Assembly (NCBI GenBank): GCA_024138015.1
Contig: JAMXBB010000002.1
Span: forward strand, 13,243,131-13,307,130
Source: Lumnitzera littorea
Lineage: Eukaryota > Streptophyta > Magnoliopsida > Myrtales > Combretaceae
Reading direction: 5' to 3'
DNA length: 64,000 nucleotides
The notes under the pieces are model-generated. The model saw only the letters and a program-made list of their open reading frames with translations. It was not told where the DNA came from and did not search any database. Position numbers and translations under genes: made by a program. Shown here in pieces: positions 62,888 to 64,000 of the stretch; the stretch's first letter is position 1, and every line of letters begins with the position of its first letter.

Positions 62888-63193
62888 TAGAGGTGTGTAA
62901 GTAGACTTTAGTCTGTAAGCTAATTTATTTAATCCGTTTTTAAACATATTTGATTTAATATTTTTTAATTTATTTAAAAAGTGAGCTAAATAAGATCAAG
63001 CAGTTTAACTTGCAGGTTAAAATGGATTGGTTTACGTTAGTTCTACAATTCAGTCCGTTTAGTTTGTTTTTTAAATGAGTTAGAATCAAGATTTTTTTTT
63101 TCATTTAAAAAATTAATTAAATAAGTTTAATTCATTTAATCTATGACCAAAATGGGCTTAGATTAGATTAGGCCCTATAATTACACACTTCTA
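62888..63193. mobile_element. hAT-like MITE
   Basis: A 306-bp segment is bounded by 13-bp terminal inverted repeats. The left end reads TAGAGGTGTGTAA and the right end, reverse-complemented, reads TAGAAGTGTGTAA (one difference). TAGRGGTGT-type ends are typical of plant hAT-derived MITEs. There is no coding capacity. The expected 8-bp target duplication is not clear. Confidence 0.65.
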
Positions 63194-63437
63194 TAGAAAA
63201 CACCAAAGAAGCACTGCGAATGGTCCACGTTAAATGAAGCCCCAACAAGGTGAGGGTGACTGGTGACTTCATGTGTTTTATCCTTTTGCAAAAAGTTATT
63301 CTTACATACGCAACAAAACCCAAAAGTGCTTTAAAAAGGAACGAAATGACCGCACTTTCTTCGGATTCTAAATTATGGAGTTTATTTCCACAATCTAAAG
63401 TATAATTTATTCCTGGCTATCTATTATTATTATAAGG

Positions 63438-63645
63438 AGATTTTACAATTTCATTTTTTATTTTAATATGATCAATTTTGTATATTATCTCATTGTTTAT
63501 TTATATATTTCAAATCCGAATTATTGAATTCATATAATGTTCAATAATTTAGATTTAATGGTGATCAAATTAAGGAAAAAAAGGATAGTAATATTGATCC
63601 AATAAAAAAAAAAGATGAGATTGTAGAAAAATCTATTACTTATAT
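63438..63645. repeat. foldback MITE-like hairpin, copy 2
   Basis: The outer arms AGATTTTACAATTTCAT and the complement of ATGAGATTGTAGAAAAATCT pair, and pairing continues through ATGATCAATTTTGTATATTA and TTGATCCAATA-type segments to an inner hairpin (AATTATTGAA against TTCAATAATT). The inner part resembles the hairpin at 50895-51110. Confidence 0.6.
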
Positions 63646-64000
63646 TATTTTAGGAGGAAATTAAAAGGGGTTGATTTAGTAATTAAGAGGCTATGACTTT
63701 TAGCTCCAATTCATGAAATGTTTCCTAAATTTTAAAAGCTGTTTCACATATAATTAAAATAACATTTTAAAAGATCGATTTTTACATTTATAGGTTATTT
63801 AATGATTATTTTTTAGTTCTATAAATTTTACAATAATTGTACATTACTCTTAACATTTCACAAAATAAATTATCTTATAAATGGTGCCCAAGCGTTTATT
63901 TATAAAAAAATACCAGCTTTTAAGTTGTGAGGAATTTAAATGATTATTTTTCATGGGAGGTTCCTTATAATTTCCGTTCGATTCTTATAGTAAATACTAT

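Noticed and set aside
1..64000. CRISPR array, phage, integron, bacterial defence island or organellar insertion
   Set aside because: No regularly spaced identical repeats, prokaryotic gene clusters or recognisable plastid/mitochondrial genes; splice structure and retroelements identify plant nuclear DNA.

Overview
This window looks like nuclear DNA from a flowering plant, most likely a eudicot. It is AT-rich, its genes are split by GT-AG introns, and it is packed with Ty3/gypsy-type LTR retrotransposons. No prokaryotic operon, CRISPR array, rRNA or tRNA gene was seen. Species cannot be assigned from the sequence alone.

Three host genes are recognisable, all on the + strand. (1) At 414-3196 is a three-exon RNase III-like gene (RNase III domain plus one dsRNA-binding domain, 293 aa, all four catalytic acidic residues present; RTL1-like). 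(2) At 7582-15232 is an eleven-exon OSCA1/CSC1-like osmosensitive cation channel gene. Its exons join in frame to 771 aa, the usual family length. (3) At 58757-59293 is the first exon of a CYP74 fatty-acid hydroperoxide lyase gene; the remaining exon(s) are not visible before the window ends. This order (RTL1, an OSCA1 gene, HPL) matches what I recall of Arabidopsis chromosome 4 (At4g15417, At4g15430, At4g15440), so the window is probably a microsyntenic block stretched by transposons. A fourth locus at 22148-23253 is a broken DUF212 gene (acid phosphatase/vanadium haloperoxidase-related) with its introns retained, a one-base insertion, a stop codon and no recognisable 5' exons.

About 40 kb between the OSCA and HPL genes is a nest of decayed LTR elements. 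Element A (23840-30052, minus) has two LTRs and degraded gag, protease, RT, RNase H and integrase. Element C (about 31509-48076, minus) is a second gypsy family. It was itself hit three times: by two solo LTRs of a long-LTR family D (33570-36450 and 42586-45481, both +) and by element B (37952-41881, minus), an internally deleted relative of A. C sits inside a solo LTR of another family, X (31259-31508 continued at 48077-about 50460, minus). Two more X-family LTRs follow at about 51240-53230 and 53514-55549. A third D LTR (16898-20400) splits a + strand gypsy gag fragment. The nesting gives a relative order: X3 first, then C, then B, D2 and D3.

Other material includes a hAT-like MITE (62888-63193), foldback MITE-like hairpins (about 50895-51110 and 63438-63645), a diverged 435-bp tandem duplication (56.3-57.15 kb), and stress-type cis motifs upstream of the OSCA and HPL genes. 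I found no clearly new biological system. The most informative signals are the conserved gene order, the retroelement nesting history and the broken DUF212 gene.
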